Shown here: positions 8,912 through 17,788 of the stretch, piece by piece | How the letters are laid out: every line of letters starts with the position of its first letter | Position numbering within the stretch: position 1 is the stretch's first letter | NCBI RefSeq assembly: GCF_008727875.1 | Contig: NZ_VTWS01000001.1 | Span: 1,178,001 to 1,242,000, forward strand | DNA length: 64,000 bases | Origin: Larkinella humicola | Lineage (GTDB): Bacteria; Bacteroidota; Bacteroidia; Cytophagales; Spirosomataceae | Direction of reading: 5' to 3' | Notes under the pieces: model-generated | What the model was told of the DNA's origin: nothing | Seen by the model: only the letters and a program-made list of their open reading frames with translations | The model's database searches: none | Program-made: the position numbers and the translations under genes

Positions 8912-9658
8912 TTATAATTTCAAAACCGTAAATTCAACCCGCCGGTTTAGCTTCTTATTGGCTTCATTGTCATTGGGAGCGGCCGGGCGGTTGTCACCGT
9001 AGCCCTGGTATTGAAGGCGGTTTTCGGGAATTCCCCGCTGAATGAGGTAGTTGGTGATAACCCGCGCCCGGTTTTCGGAAAGAGACTGGTTCAGTCGGCG
9101 GTCGCCCACGTTGTCGGTATGTCCCGCAATTTCGATGACCAGTTTCGGGTAACTTTTCAGCGTATTCAGCAGCATGTCCAATTGCGGATACGATTCCTTC
9201 CGCAGGATGTAACTGCTCTGGTCGAAATAGACGTTGTCGAGCCGGATTTTGTCGTTGACTTTTAAATCCCGGAAAACGCTGTCGGGTTTGCCGGTTTTTC
9301 CCGTTACGATTTTCTCCATCAACGCGAGGTGTTCATAATTCGCGCAGGTGTCACAAGGCACAAACAGCACTTCCTCCATCGCATAATACCCTTTTGCGGT
9401 TGTATTAATCACCACCGTATCACTCCGCCCCAGCGTAAAAGCAAACGCCCGACCCGGTTGGCTTCGTCCACTGAATTTCTTCTTCGAAAGAACCGCCTGC
9501 ACCTGGTAAGCAGCCGGAACCTCAACTTTCGTCTGTTCGTCAAACGCTTTGATCACGAAGTCCGTCGTATGGCTCTTCATCAGTTTGGCCCCGGATTGTG
9601 CCCGGCTAACCGAAACCGAAACCATGATTAGCCAAACAAGTATTGTACAACAACGCAT
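8912..9658 (-). CDS. Secreted OmpA-family protein
   Basis: 248 residues: signal peptide about 1-20 (ending VSRAQS), an N-terminal region of about 110 residues that I do not recognise, and a C-terminal OmpA-like peptidoglycan-binding domain from about 135 (YFDQSSYILRKES, IEIAGHTDNVGDRRLNQSLSENRARVITNYLIQRGIP, GYGDNRPAAPNDNEANKKLNRRVEFTV). The domain ties the outer membrane or a periplasmic protein to the wall. A CxxC pair (PCDTCANY) precedes the domain. Downstream of LepA with a palindromic repeat between. Confidence 0.9.
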   Translation of the reverse strand: MRCCTILVWLIMVSVSVSRAQSGAKLMKSHTTDFVIKAFDEQTKVEVPAAYQVQAVLSKKKFSGRSQPGRAFAFTLGRSDTVVINTTAKGYYAMEEVLFVPCDTCANYEHLALMEKIVTGKTGKPDSVFRDLKVNDKIRLDNVYFDQSSYILRKESYPQLDMLLNTLKSYPKLVIEIAGHTDNVGDRRLNQSLSENRARVITNYLIQRGIPENRLQYQGYGDNRPAAPNDNEANKKLNRRVEFTVLKL

Positions 9659-9674
9659 CGTGATTTTGCAAATT

Positions 9675-9755
9675 GGTTTACGGTTTTCCGTTTACGGTGG
9701 CTGACGAGAGAGAGATAGGCTTGTGTCAGCCACCGTAAACGGAAAACCGTAAACC
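9675..9755. repeat. GTTTACGG-type inverted repeat, copy 4, perfect 31-bp arms
   Basis: Arms 9675-9705 and 9725-9755 are exact reverse complements of 31 bp with a 19-nt loop. Left arm reads GGTTTACGGTTTTCCGTTTA then CGGTGGCTGAC. It lies 3 bp downstream of the lepA stop codon, so a hairpin would form at the 3' end of the lepA message. Confidence 0.88.
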
Positions 9756-9757
9756 GG

Positions 9758-11545
9758 TTAATTTATTTTCAAAACCGCCATAAACGCTTCCTGCGGAATT
9801 TCGACGTTTCCGACCTGGCGCATCCGTTTCTTTCCTTTTTTCTGTTTTTCCAACAGCTTCCGTTTCCGGCTGATGTCACCCCCGTAACATTTCGCCAAAA
9901 CGTCTTTCCGCAGGGCTTTTACGGTTTCGCGGGCAATGATTTTCTGGCCGATAGCCGCCTGAATCGCAATTTCGAACTGCTGACGGGGCAGTAATTCCCG
10001 CAATTTTTCGCAAAGTTTCTTGCCCCATTCATACGCTTTGTCGCGGTGAACGATGGCCGAAAGCGCATCGACCCCTTCGCCATTCAGCATGATGTCGAGC
10101 TTCACCATCGTCGACTCCCGGTTGCCCAGGAACTCATAATCAAGCGAAGCGTAGCCGCGTGAAATGGTCTTTAGCTTATCAAAAAAGTCAAAAACCACTT
10201 CCGCCAGTGGCATTTCAAACTGGAGTTCGACGCGGTCGGCGGTCAGATACACCTGATTTTTGAACAGACTGCGTTTGTCCATACACAAACCAATAATCGC
10301 GCCAACGTATTCCGCTTTGGTAATGATTTGTGCTTTGATAAACGGTTCTTCAATCCAGTCGATGCTGCTTGGATCGGGCATTTCGGCCGGGGCGCTGACC
10401 TGAAGCGTTTCTCCTTTTGTCGTAATCACTTCAAACCGCACGGACGGCACGGTGGTAATCACGGTCATATCGAATTCGCGCTCCAGACGCTCCTGCACAA
10501 TTTCCATGTGCAGCATACCCAGAAAACCACAACGGAATCCAAAACCGAGGGCTGCCGAGGTTTCCGGTTCCCAAACCAGCGACGCATCGTTGAGCTGGAG
10601 TTTTTCCATCGCTTCGCGAAGTTCTTCATACTCACTGGTATCGACGGGATAAATACCGGCAAAAACCATCGGCTTGACTTCTTCAAAGCCTTGGATAGGC
10701 GCGGCTGCCGGGGCAGCGAAACGGGTGATGGTATCCCCTACTTTTACCTCTTTGGCCACTTTAATCCCCGAAATCAGATACCCTACGTCGCCACACTCGA
10801 TGACCTCTTTGGGTACCTGACTCAATTTCAGCGTTCCGATTTCGTCGGCAAAATATTCTTTCCCGGTGGCCATAAACTTGACCTTATCACCCTTGCGAAT
10901 GCGGCCATTTTTAACCCGGAAAATAACTTCGATGCCCCGGTAGGAGTTGAACTGGGAGTCAAAAATCAGGGCCTGGAGTTCACCTTCGGGGTCTCCACTC
11001 GGTGGTGGTACGCGCTCGACGATGGCATTCAGTATGGCTTCAATTCCGATGCCTTCCTTGCCACTGGCCGGGATGATGTCTTCGCGTTCACAGCCAATCA
11101 GATCCACCATTTCGTCTTTTACCTCCTCCGGCATGGCACCGGGCAGGTCAATTTTATTCAGTACCGGAATGATAACCAAGTTGTTATTCATCGCCAGGTA
11201 GAGATTCGAAATGGTTTGGGCTTCAGTTCCCTGCGCGGCATCCACCAGCAACAAAGCGCCTTCACAGGCGGCAATGGACCGGGAAACTTCGTAGGAAAAA
11301 TCCACGTGACCCGGCGTATCGATCAGGTTCAGCGTGTATTTTTCACCTTTATAGAGGTAATCCATCTGGATGGCGTGGCTCTTGATGGTAATCCCACGCT
11401 CGCGCTCCAGATCCATGTCGTCCAGAAACTGGGCCTGCATGTCGCGCTCTCCAATGGTTTTTGTAAACTCGAGTAATCGGTCGGCCAGCGTGCTTTTGCC
11501 GTGGTCGATGTGGGCAATAATGCAAAAATTACGAATGTGCTTCAC
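9758..11545 (-). CDS. lepA: Elongation factor 4 (LepA), ribosome back-translocating GTPase
   Basis: 595 residues, full length for LepA. G1 motif [10 protein letters not shown]3 DTPGHVDF, G4 NKID, plus the LepA-specific C-terminal domain ending [22 protein letters not shown]. The start codon is GTG at 11545 ([16 protein letters not shown]). LepA binds ribosomes and affects translocation and initiation under stress. A dyad of the CCCTGTCAG family sits just upstream. Confidence 0.97.
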   Translation of the reverse strand: MKHIRNFCIIAHIDHGKSTLADRLLEFTKTIGERDMQAQFLDDMDLERERGITIKSHAIQMDYLYKGEKYTLNLIDTPGHVDFSYEVSRSIAACEGALLLVDAAQGTEAQTISNLYLAMNNNLVIIPVLNKIDLPGAMPEEVKDEMVDLIGCEREDIIPASGKEGIGIEAILNAIVERVPPPSGDPEGELQALIFDSQFNSYRGIEVIFRVKNGRIRKGDKVKFMATGKEYFADEIGTLKLSQVPKEVIECGDVGYLISGIKVAKEVKVGDTITRFAAPAAAPIQGFEEVKPMVFAGIYPVDTSEYEELREAMEKLQLNDASLVWEPETSAALGFGFRCGFLGMLHMEIVQERLEREFDMTVITTVPSVRFEVITTKGETLQVSAPAEMPDPSSIDWIEEPFIKAQIITKAEYVGAIIGLCMDKRSLFKNQVYLTADRVELQFEMPLAEVVFDFFDKLKTISRGYASLDYEFLGNRESTMVKLDIMLNGEGVDALSAIVHRDKAYEWGKKLCEKLRELLPRQQFEIAIQAAIGQKIIARETVKALRKDVLAKCYGGDISRKRKLLEKQKKGKKRMRQVGNVEIPQEAFMAVLKIN

Positions 11546-11610
11546 GCTGTGAAAACGGTTGTCTGTCTCGGTGTAAATGCAAAAATACTTAAAAAACCGC
11601 AGATTCTCGT

Positions 11611-11679
11611 CACCCTGTCAGCGGTCGCAGACCCTGACAGGGTGATGAATGTTGACTGGTACTTGACCCTGTCAGGGTC
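11611..11679. repeat. CACCCTGTCAG palindromes
   Basis: Two hairpin-capable units: CACCCTGTCAG (11611-11621) with CTGACAGGGTG (11634-11644), perfect 11-bp stem with a 12-nt loop; and GACCCTG (11665-11671) with CAGGGTC (11673-11679). They lie between the DUF819 gene and lepA, both on the minus strand. Shares words with 8853-8907. Confidence 0.7.
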
Positions 11680-11712
11680 TTTGACTGTATCGACAGCCCG
11701 GCGCTGGCAGGG

Positions 11713-12939
11713 TTAGGGTGATGCCAATTGCATCAGGATCCCGCAAAGATAGCCCATGTAGGTTCCAACGGCATAGCCTAAAATCGCCATCAACACCCCC
11801 ACCGGCGCCAGAACCGGGTGGAAAGCGGCCGCAATGATGGGGGCCGTGGCCGGGCCACCAATGCAGGCCTGACTGCCTACCGCCAGAAAGAAATACGGAG
11901 CACGGATCAACCGACTGAAACCGATCATCAGCAGCACATGAAAAAGCATCCAGACCACACCAACCAGAATCAAACCGGGGTGATCGGCAATGGCCAGAAT
12001 GTTCATTTTCAGGCCAATGGTAGCGATCATCAGGTACAGAAAAACCGTGGCCACTTTTGACGCACCCGCGCCTTCCAGATTCCGGGCTTTGGTGAAAGAA
12101 AGCCCAATGCCGATGGCCGTGGCCAGACCGACAATCCAGAAAAACGGCGCATTCAGGCTGAATTGACTCAAGAGTGGGGAATTCCGGTCAATATAGGGCG
12201 CAATCTGGTCGGCCAGCGCGTGAGCGACTGCCGTAGCGCCAAAACCGACCGCCAAAATCACGATCAGATCGGTGGCGGTGGGAATTCTCCGAATGGCATT
12301 GACCTGACTCTGAATCCGTTGCTTCACTTCCTCTACGGCGCTGGCGTCGGCACCCAGCCAGCGATCGATGGCAACGGAATGGGCTGCGCCGTACAGCAAC
12401 GCCCCCAACCAGAGATTGGATACAAATACATCAACGGTAACAATGGCGGAAAACAGATTGCTGCTTGGCTGAAACACTTCTTTCAAAGCGGTTTGATTGG
12501 CTCCGCCACCAATCCAGGTACCGGCCAGCGTGGCCAGTCCGCGCCAGACAGCCTCCGGCCCCTGTCCACCCACCAATTCCGGCGCAACCTGGGCGATAAC
12601 CCCAACCGCCAGCGGACCGCCGAGCATGATGCTGATGGCCGAAGCCGCAAACATCAGAATGGATTTGCGACCCAGCCGCCGAAAAGCTTTAAAATCGACA
12701 CTCAGTGTGAACAGAACCAGAGAAGCCGGTAGCAGGATGCGCGACACCACGGGGTATAATTCGGTGTTGTCGGCATCGACCAGGCCAAAGGTGTTTAATA
12801 AAGAAGGAATAAAGTAACAAAGAAGCGTAGCGGGAACGTAGTGGTAGAACTTCTGCCAGAACGGACGCGCACTGTCGGCGGTGGTCAGAACCGCTGCTAA
12901 AATCAGGAAAAGGGCGCCGAGGGTAATAGGGTCTGACAT
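11713..12939 (-). CDS. DUF819 family integral membrane protein
   Basis: 408 residues from ATG 12939 (MSDPITLGALFLILAAVLTTAD); the open extension to 12969 is less likely. About ten hydrophobic segments; conserved-looking GTWIGGGANQTALKEVF and ACIGGPATAPIIAAAFHPVLAPVG motifs match DUF819 (YjcL-like) proteins, putative transporters distantly related to the ESS glutamate/CPA fold. The substrate is unknown. The tRNA-like gene lies upstream on the same strand. Confidence 0.82.
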   Translation of the reverse strand: MSDPITLGALFLILAAVLTTADSARPFWQKFYHYVPATLLCYFIPSLLNTFGLVDADNTELYPVVSRILLPASLVLFTLSVDFKAFRRLGRKSILMFAASAISIMLGGPLAVGVIAQVAPELVGGQGPEAVWRGLATLAGTWIGGGANQTALKEVFQPSSNLFSAIVTVDVFVSNLWLGALLYGAAHSVAIDRWLGADASAVEEVKQRIQSQVNAIRRIPTATDLIVILAVGFGATAVAHALADQIAPYIDRNSPLLSQFSLNAPFFWIVGLATAIGIGLSFTKARNLEGAGASKVATVFLYLMIATIGLKMNILAIADHPGLILVGVVWMLFHVLLMIGFSRLIRAPYFFLAVGSQACIGGPATAPIIAAAFHPVLAPVGVLMAILGYAVGTYMGYLCGILMQLASP

Positions 12940-13096
12940 CTGAGCTATAACAAACAACGCCGGCCTCAACCTGAGCCGGCGTGTTAAGATTACACTTCAT
13001 CAACAAACTAAAAACCAATCGGAATGCAGCTACAGAAACCAAATTGAGCTGCCGAAGCCTTAATTATGTTGCGGCTGATTAAAATCAGGCCATAAG

Positions 13097-13256
13097 CTGT
13101 AGGAGGGGGACTCGAACCACCCACGGTGCGGTTAGCTACAGTACAACTTCTGGTGGTCAACCCCAGTCGCTTTTGCAAGCGGCATTATGCTGCGTTTATC
13201 CCGAACTCACCACCCCCGAGACAGGAGGGCACGTCTGCCAATTTCGACATCCTACA
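13097..13256 (-). tRNA. tRNA-like gene with giant variable arm (type II body, GUC anticodon loop)
   Basis: Read 5' to 3' on the minus strand from 13256. A perfect 7-bp acceptor stem pairs TGTAGGA (13256-13250) with TCCTACA (13104-13098); the discriminator is G (13097) and no CCA is encoded. The D-arm region CGAAATTGGCAGACG is leucine-type. The anticodon arm is CCCTC/GGGGG (13229-13225/13217-13213) with 7-nt loop CTGTCTC: U33 present, anticodon GUC, but U at 37. The T-arm is GGTGG-TTCGAGT-CCCCC (one U-C mismatch). Instead of 4-20 nt, the variable region is 91 nt (13212-13122), with TGGTG (13212-13208) pairing CACCA (13155-13151) around a GNRA-capped hairpin CGCTT-GCAA-AAGCG (13181-13168). It may be a functional, very unusual tRNA, a tRNA-derived ncRNA, or a decayed tRNA. 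tRNA-likeness is read directly; function is inference. Confidence 0.72.
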
Positions 13257-13313
13257 AGGTAAAAAGAACGCTGTCTAACCGGCCGCATGACCTTTCTGAC
13301 CGATTGAACAATA

Positions 13314-13346
13314 CAAAGTTAATGCAAAACCGTTGAAGTTTACAAA
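13314..13346 (-). promoter_or_regulatory. Bacteroidota-type promoter for the tRNA-like gene
   Basis: On the minus strand TTTG (13346-13343), 21 nt, then TAACTTTG (13321-13314) match the Bacteroidota sigma-A consensus TTTG / TAnnTTTG. Transcription would begin near 13308 and leave a leader of about 50 nt before the mature 5' end at 13256. Confidence 0.6.
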
Positions 13347-13430
13347 TTCTTTAGAAAAAAATTAGAAAAATTTCTGTTTTCTCAAAATATCACTTATTTT
13401 GTTGATGATATTAAAAATTTTACGGTTCAA

Positions 13431-13919
13431 ATGGAAAAAAATTTAGAGATTGACAATGTCGATCTCAAGATCCTCACGTTATTGATGGAAGATGCCAACA
13501 TGGCCTACACGGAAATCGGTAAACGGATTTTTGTTTCGGGTGGTACCGTTCACGTCCGGATGAAAAAAATGGAGCAGATGGGCATCGTTCGCGGCTCCCA
13601 ACTGGTCATCGATCACACCAAATTAGGCTGGGACATCAGCGGTTTTCTAGGCATCTATCTGGACAAAAGCTCCCTTTACGAAGATGTTGCTACTGAGTTA
13701 TTGAAAATTCCCGAAGTTGTCAACATTCATTATACGACCGGCATTTACAGCATTTTTGCCAAGATTGTCTGCCGGGACACCCAGCATCTGCGCGAAGTGT
13801 TACACGACAAAATCCAGAAAGTAAGCGGCATACAACGAACCGAGACGTTTATTTCGCTGGAAGAACGGATTTCCCGACCCATTCCGTTCGGCGTTAATGT
13901 ACCTGCCGACAAAGAATAA
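13431..13919 (+). CDS. Lrp/AsnC family transcriptional regulator
   Basis: 162 residues: N-terminal winged helix-turn-helix (DNVDLKILTLLMEDANMAYTEIGKRIFVSGGTVHVRMKKMEQMGIV, about 8-53) and a C-terminal RAM/AsnC ligand-binding ferredoxin-like domain. Members bind DNA as dimers to octamers in response to amino acids. It is transcribed divergently from the tRNA-like gene across an AT-rich 170-bp interval, so autoregulation or control of that gene is possible but not shown. It converges with the next gene, 4 bp between stops. Confidence 0.92.
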   Translation: MEKNLEIDNVDLKILTLLMEDANMAYTEIGKRIFVSGGTVHVRMKKMEQMGIVRGSQLVIDHTKLGWDISGFLGIYLDKSSLYEDVATELLKIPEVVNIHYTTGIYSIFAKIVCRDTQHLREVLHDKIQKVSGIQRTETFISLEERISRPIPFGVNVPADKE

Positions 13920-13923
13920 AGGC

Positions 13924-14481
13924 TCATTCCGGACAATCGCCCAGTCGGGTTACTTTCCCTCGATCAAGAAGCCAGCAATTTCCATAGACATCAGAATAGG
14001 TAATCTGAAACTGAAACGTTGAATCGCTGGTGACCTGTCCCAAAAAATCAGCCAGGTAGCTGCTGTTAGCCGTTTTATAGATCTCGATTTGATCACCGGC
14101 CTTAATAACGTCGCCCGGCACAACGGCATTCCAGAAGCGGCCGGCCTTCCTGACCGAATCCTGGATTGTCTCTGTATTTACCATGTGATTCAGCAATTTC
14201 GTATGAGAGAACTCGCTTTTCCCGTGGTAACGGAATTCAACTTTTTTGATTAATGCCGGGCCGACGCCGTTGTTTTTCAGAAGCAGTTCGAAATTGTTGT
14301 CAAGGTGAATGCTGGTAACCTGAATGTAGGGCCAAACAGAAGCCTGCTGTTGCTCCCGGGCAATGCGTGTCTGAAAAATAGAAACAATTAAAGCGGCAAC
14401 ACTCAAAAAAGTGGCTGACAAGCCAAGCAGCAGTTCGATGTTGATCGGTTTTCCGGGGTCAACCGGTTTGTCAGATTGCAT
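13924..14481 (-). CDS. Hypothetical protein with one N-terminal membrane segment
   Basis: 185 residues. One hydrophobic helix at about 17-38 (ELLLGLSATFLSVAALIVSIFQ) followed by TRIAREQQQASVWPYIQV and a beta-rich domain (FELLLKNNGVGPALIKKVEFRY). This layout, a helix then a single soluble domain with the 'LKNNGVGPA' motif, occurs in many uncharacterised bacterial membrane-anchored proteins. No function is assigned. It stands alone between the Lrp gene and sufB. Confidence 0.75.
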   Translation of the reverse strand: MQSDKPVDPGKPINIELLLGLSATFLSVAALIVSIFQTRIAREQQQASVWPYIQVTSIHLDNNFELLLKNNGVGPALIKKVEFRYHGKSEFSHTKLLNHMVNTETIQDSVRKAGRFWNAVVPGDVIKAGDQIEIYKTANSSYLADFLGQVTSDSTFQFQITYSDVYGNCWLLDRGKVTRLGDCPE

Positions 14482-14620
14482 AGAGAATAAACAGGCTTAG
14501 TTTAATCGGTTTTACCAAATAAAGGGAAACTTTCCGATATTTGCCTAACCAGAATGGAACAGACCCCCGGTCCGTTGTGTTATCCTGTAGACTTTTGCGT
14601 GTATTAGCCCGCAACCCATC

Positions 14621-16066
14621 ATGAGCAAAGACGTTGAAATTTTAGAGAGTATTACCAATTCCGAATACAAGTACGGTTTCGAAACGCTGATTGAAGCGGA
14701 TGAGGCACCGATTGGCCTGAGCGAAGACATCGTTCGGTTTATCTCTGCCAAGAAGAATGAACCGGAATGGATGCTGGAATGGCGGTTGAAAGCATATCGG
14801 CATTGGGTAACGCTGTCTGAACCCCACTGGCCTAACCTCAAATATCCCGCAATCGATTATCAGGGACTTAAATACTACTCGGCCCCGAAGCAGAAAAAAA
14901 CCATCAATAGCCTGGACGAAATCGACCCCGAACTGCGCGCGACCTTCGAGCGGTTGGGCATTTCGTTGCAGGAACAGGAACGGCTGTCGGGCGTTGCGGT
15001 CGATGCCGTGATCGACTCGGTTTCCATTGCCACTACATTCAAGGTGAAACTAAAAGAACTCGGCATCATTTTCTGTTCGATGACCGAAGCGGTGCAGGAA
15101 TACCCCGAACTGGTCAAGAAATATTTAGGCTCGGTGGTTCCGCCGAGAGACAATTACTTTGCCGCCCTCAACTCGGCGGTTTTTTCCGACGGTTCGTTCT
15201 GCTACATCCCTAAAGGCGTTCGTTGCCCGATGGAACTTTCAACCTATTTCCGGATCAACGCGGCCGGAACCGGGCAGTTCGAACGGACGCTGATCGTGGC
15301 CGACGAAGGCTCTTACGTGAGTTATCTGGAAGGTTGTACGGCCCCGATGCGCGACGAAAATCAGTTGCACGCGGCTGTCGTTGAGCTGGTTGCGGCTAAG
15401 GAAGCCCAGATCAAATACTCGACGGTTCAGAACTGGTATCCGGGCGACAAGGAAGGGAAAGGCGGTATTTACAACTTCGTGACTAAACGCGGTATTTGTG
15501 AAGGCGCTCACTCGAAAATCTCCTGGACCCAGGTAGAAACCGGTTCGGCCATCACCTGGAAATACCCGTCGGTGATCCTGAAAGGTGATTATTCGATCGG
15601 TGAGTTTTATTCGGTAGCGGTGACCAACAACTACCAGCAGGCCGACACTGGAACCAAAATGATTCACGTCGGCAAGAACACCAAAAGCCGGATTGTGTCG
15701 AAAGGGATTTCGGCGGGAAAAAGTCAGAACTCGTACCGGGGTCTGGTGCAGGTGTTCAAACGCGCTGAAAATGCCCGGAACCACTCCCAGTGCGACTCCC
15801 TCCTCTTGGGCGACCGCTGCGGAGCGCATACGTTCCCGTATATCGAGGTGAACAACCAGACGGCGACCGTCGAACACGAAGCGACGACATCCAAAATTGG
15901 CGAAGATCAACTGTTTTACTGCAACCAACGCGGTATTCCAACCGAACAGGCCGTGGCGCTAATCATCAATGGATACGCCAAAGAAGTGCTGAACCAGTTG
16001 CCGATGGAATTTGCGGTGGAAGCTCAGAAATTACTGGAAATCAGTTTGGAAGGAAGTGTGGGATAA
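14621..16066 (+). CDS. sufB: Fe-S cluster assembly scaffold SufB
   Basis: 481 residues, normal SufB length. Diagnostic segments include [74 protein letters not shown] and [28 protein letters not shown]. SufB forms the SufBC2D scaffold that builds Fe-S clusters. Start [13 protein letters not shown] at 14621. Unusually, sufC, sufD and sufS do not follow: a terminator-like hairpin and then an unrelated DUF1028 gene come next. Confidence 0.96.
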   Translation: MSKDVEILESITNSEYKYGFETLIEADEAPIGLSEDIVRFISAKKNEPEWMLEWRLKAYRHWVTLSEPHWPNLKYPAIDYQGLKYYSAPKQKKTINSLDEIDPELRATFERLGISLQEQERLSGVAVDAVIDSVSIATTFKVKLKELGIIFCSMTEAVQEYPELVKKYLGSVVPPRDNYFAALNSAVFSDGSFCYIPKGVRCPMELSTYFRINAAGTGQFERTLIVADEGSYVSYLEGCTAPMRDENQLHAAVVELVAAKEAQIKYSTVQNWYPGDKEGKGGIYNFVTKRGICEGAHSKISWTQVETGSAITWKYPSVILKGDYSIGEFYSVAVTNNYQQADTGTKMIHVGKNTKSRIVSKGISAGKSQNSYRGLVQVFKRAENARNHSQCDSLLLGDRCGAHTFPYIEVNNQTATVEHEATTSKIGEDQLFYCNQRGIPTEQAVALIINGYAKEVLNQLPMEFAVEAQKLLEISLEGSVG

Positions 16067-16092
16067 TCCTGCTTTCGACTATTCATACAAAA

Positions 16093-16116
16093 GGCAGGCT
16101 TCGGCTTGCCTTTTTT
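16093..16116 (+). terminator. Rho-independent terminator after sufB
   Basis: GGCAGGC (16093-16099), TTCG tetraloop, GCTTGCC (16104-16110) followed by six T. A 7-bp stem with one G-U pair. It lies 26 bp after the sufB stop and supports a monocistronic sufB transcript. Confidence 0.85.
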
Positions 16117-16125
16117 GTTTTAAGC

Positions 16126-16225
16126 TTTCGGATTGGAACGCGGATGAAACGGATTGAAGGGATCAAAACGGATTTTCATCTGCGCAAATCTGTACAATCC
16201 GCTACATCCGTGTTCCTATCCGAAA
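16126..16225. repeat. AACGCGGAT-type imperfect inverted repeat, copy 1
   Basis: TTTCGGATTGGAACGCGGAT on the left and ATCCGTGTTCCTATCCGAAA on the right are near reverse complements bounding about 100 bp with internal ACGGATT/AATCCG words. The same theme (CGCGGATTGAACGGAT) appears at 39716-39789. Such elements are common in Bacteroidota intergenic DNA. Confidence 0.7.
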
Positions 16226-16292
16226 ACTCATTTTTAAAACCGCAGGCAACTGAAACATCCTTTCGTGCATCTCTGATCAGAAACTAATCACG

Positions 16293-17003
16293 ATGAAATT
16301 CACCGGCACTTTCCTGATCCTTCTTTTCGTCTCTTTTTCTTCATTTGCCACCTGGTCGATCATTTTGGTAGATACAAAAACCGGCGAAATTGGCATTGCC
16401 GGGGCTTCGTGTTCCTACAATTGCTACGGAATCGGGCGAATTATTCCGGGAAAGGGAGCCGTCATTGTCCAGGCCATGAGTAATAACGACGCCCGGAAAA
16501 AAGGGTTGGAAATGCTGGAAGCCAATGCCTCGCCCGATCAAATCATCAAGGCACTTCGGGATCCTGAATTCGATCCGGAAGAGCAGCAATACGCGGTCGT
16601 CAGTCTCAACTATCTGAATGATTCCAAAACGTATACCGGTACTGCAACCCACACTTACCATGGCTCTTTAATTTCCCGGGGCGTTTCAGTTCAGGGGAAT
16701 ACGCTTACGAATAAGGATGAATTGAAAATCATTCTGGAAACGGTTTTGAAAGGACAAAAAGCGGGACTTCGCATCGATGACATCCTGATGCTGGCACTCG
16801 AAGCCGGTTCTATTGCCGGAGGAGACAAACGCTGTGGCGAACAGCGGGCAACCAGTGCTTTTATGATGGTAGCCCGGCCAACCGACAAACCCAGTAAACT
16901 GTATATGGAATTACAGTTTTTCGGTCAAAAACGGGGTGGCACGAACGCCGTCACGCTCTTAAAAGGGAAATACGAAAAGTGGAAAACCAACCATCCAAGG
17001 TAA
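16293..17003 (+). CDS. Secreted DUF1028 family protein (Ntn-hydrolase-like)
   Basis: 236 residues with a signal peptide about 1-19 (ILLFVSFSSFATWS). The mature start WSIILVDTKTGEIGIAGASC, then IVQAMSNNDARKKGLEML and AGSIAGGDKRCGEQRATSAFMMV match DUF1028, a family with an Ntn-hydrolase fold usually lacking proven activity. Monocistronic; the convergent gene downstream ends 39 bp away. Enzymatic role unknown. Confidence 0.88.
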   Translation: MKFTGTFLILLFVSFSSFATWSIILVDTKTGEIGIAGASCSYNCYGIGRIIPGKGAVIVQAMSNNDARKKGLEMLEANASPDQIIKALRDPEFDPEEQQYAVVSLNYLNDSKTYTGTATHTYHGSLISRGVSVQGNTLTNKDELKIILETVLKGQKAGLRIDDILMLALEAGSIAGGDKRCGEQRATSAFMMVARPTDKPSKLYMELQFFGQKRGGTNAVTLLKGKYEKWKTNHPR

Positions 17004-17041
17004 CTTTTCCGGGAACGAGTCGGTTTTTCTGCTCCACTTCG

Positions 17042-17788
17042 TTAAAACGATCGTTGAATCCCCATCGAAACACTTTGCCCTAACCAAAGAACCGACCGGG
17101 GTTGATCGTACCTGAAATAGTTCATCTGGTAACGACAGGTCGCCTGATACTTTTTACTGAATCGGTACTGATAACTGGCCTCCAAAGCCAGGATTGGACT
17201 TTTGCCTAACCAGCTTGCCGCCAGGTGTTCTTTGCCGTTGTAGTCGTAGTCGGGCCGATAAACCACGCTGACTACCGAAGCAAAAGCCTGAATCTGTAGC
17301 CGATGAACCGGATTAAGCCGATACGAAACCCTGGCCGAGGCTCCCAGCGAAATCGCAGCCGTAGCCTGAACCGTAGCAACTTCACTATCGGGTGAATAAT
17401 TCGTAGCGTTTCCAAAAAGCCGAAGTCCAACACCACCAAAATACTGAAGGCGGTTTTCAGGTTGGCTGGCCGGAAAAAGCCGCCAATGGTAATTCAGGAT
17501 CAGATCGAAGAGCCGGGTGGAGGCTTTTCTGGAAACCACGGACTGGGGATTGGCCTGCGTGTAACCGGCATCCAGTTGCCATTGCGTCTTTGTTCGTTCC
17601 TGCCCAAAGGTAGCCTGAAGATTCAGGCCCGTTCCCCGGTACGTGTAAGGCGAATGAAACTGATCCTTGATTTGCAGGGGAGCAACGCCAGCACTAATCC
17701 CCAAAAACCGGTTCTGCTGCGCTTCAACGCGGAAAAAACCGGTCATGGCTACAGCACAAAGCAGTGCTTTTAGCGACGCTTTCATCAT
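17042..17788 (-). CDS. Secreted outer-membrane beta-barrel-like protein
   Basis: 248 residues: signal peptide about 1-23 (LLCAVAMTGFFRVEAQ), then repeated amphipathic beta strands ending in an aromatic-rich C-terminus (GQSVSMGIQRSF) typical of outer-membrane barrels. I do not recognise a specific family; predicted 8-strand barrel by pattern only. It overlaps the upstream serine hydrolase stop by 4 bp (ATGA at 17785-17788), so the two are translationally coupled and may act together at the cell surface. Confidence 0.75.
   Translation of the reverse strand: MMKASLKALLCAVAMTGFFRVEAQQNRFLGISAGVAPLQIKDQFHSPYTYRGTGLNLQATFGQERTKTQWQLDAGYTQANPQSVVSRKASTRLFDLILNYHWRLFPASQPENRLQYFGGVGLRLFGNATNYSPDSEVATVQATAAISLGASARVSYRLNPVHRLQIQAFASVVSVVYRPDYDYNGKEHLAASWLGKSPILALEASYQYRFSKKYQATCRYQMNYFRYDQPRSVLWLGQSVSMGIQRSF

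Noticed and set aside
10328-11476. Long plus-strand ORF opposite lepA
   Set aside because: Shadow of the highly conserved LepA coding sequence; composition is typical of antisense frames (His/Gly/Phe-rich).
13122-13212. Group I or II intron in the tRNA-like gene
   Set aside because: The extra sequence lies in the variable-arm position, not the anticodon loop, and is only 91 nt with no intron core motifs.
13097-13256. tmRNA, SRP RNA or RNase P RNA as explanations of the structured RNA
   Set aside because: It has a full D-arm and anticodon arm, no tag-peptide ORF, and is far too short for tmRNA or RNase P; the SRP core motif is absent.
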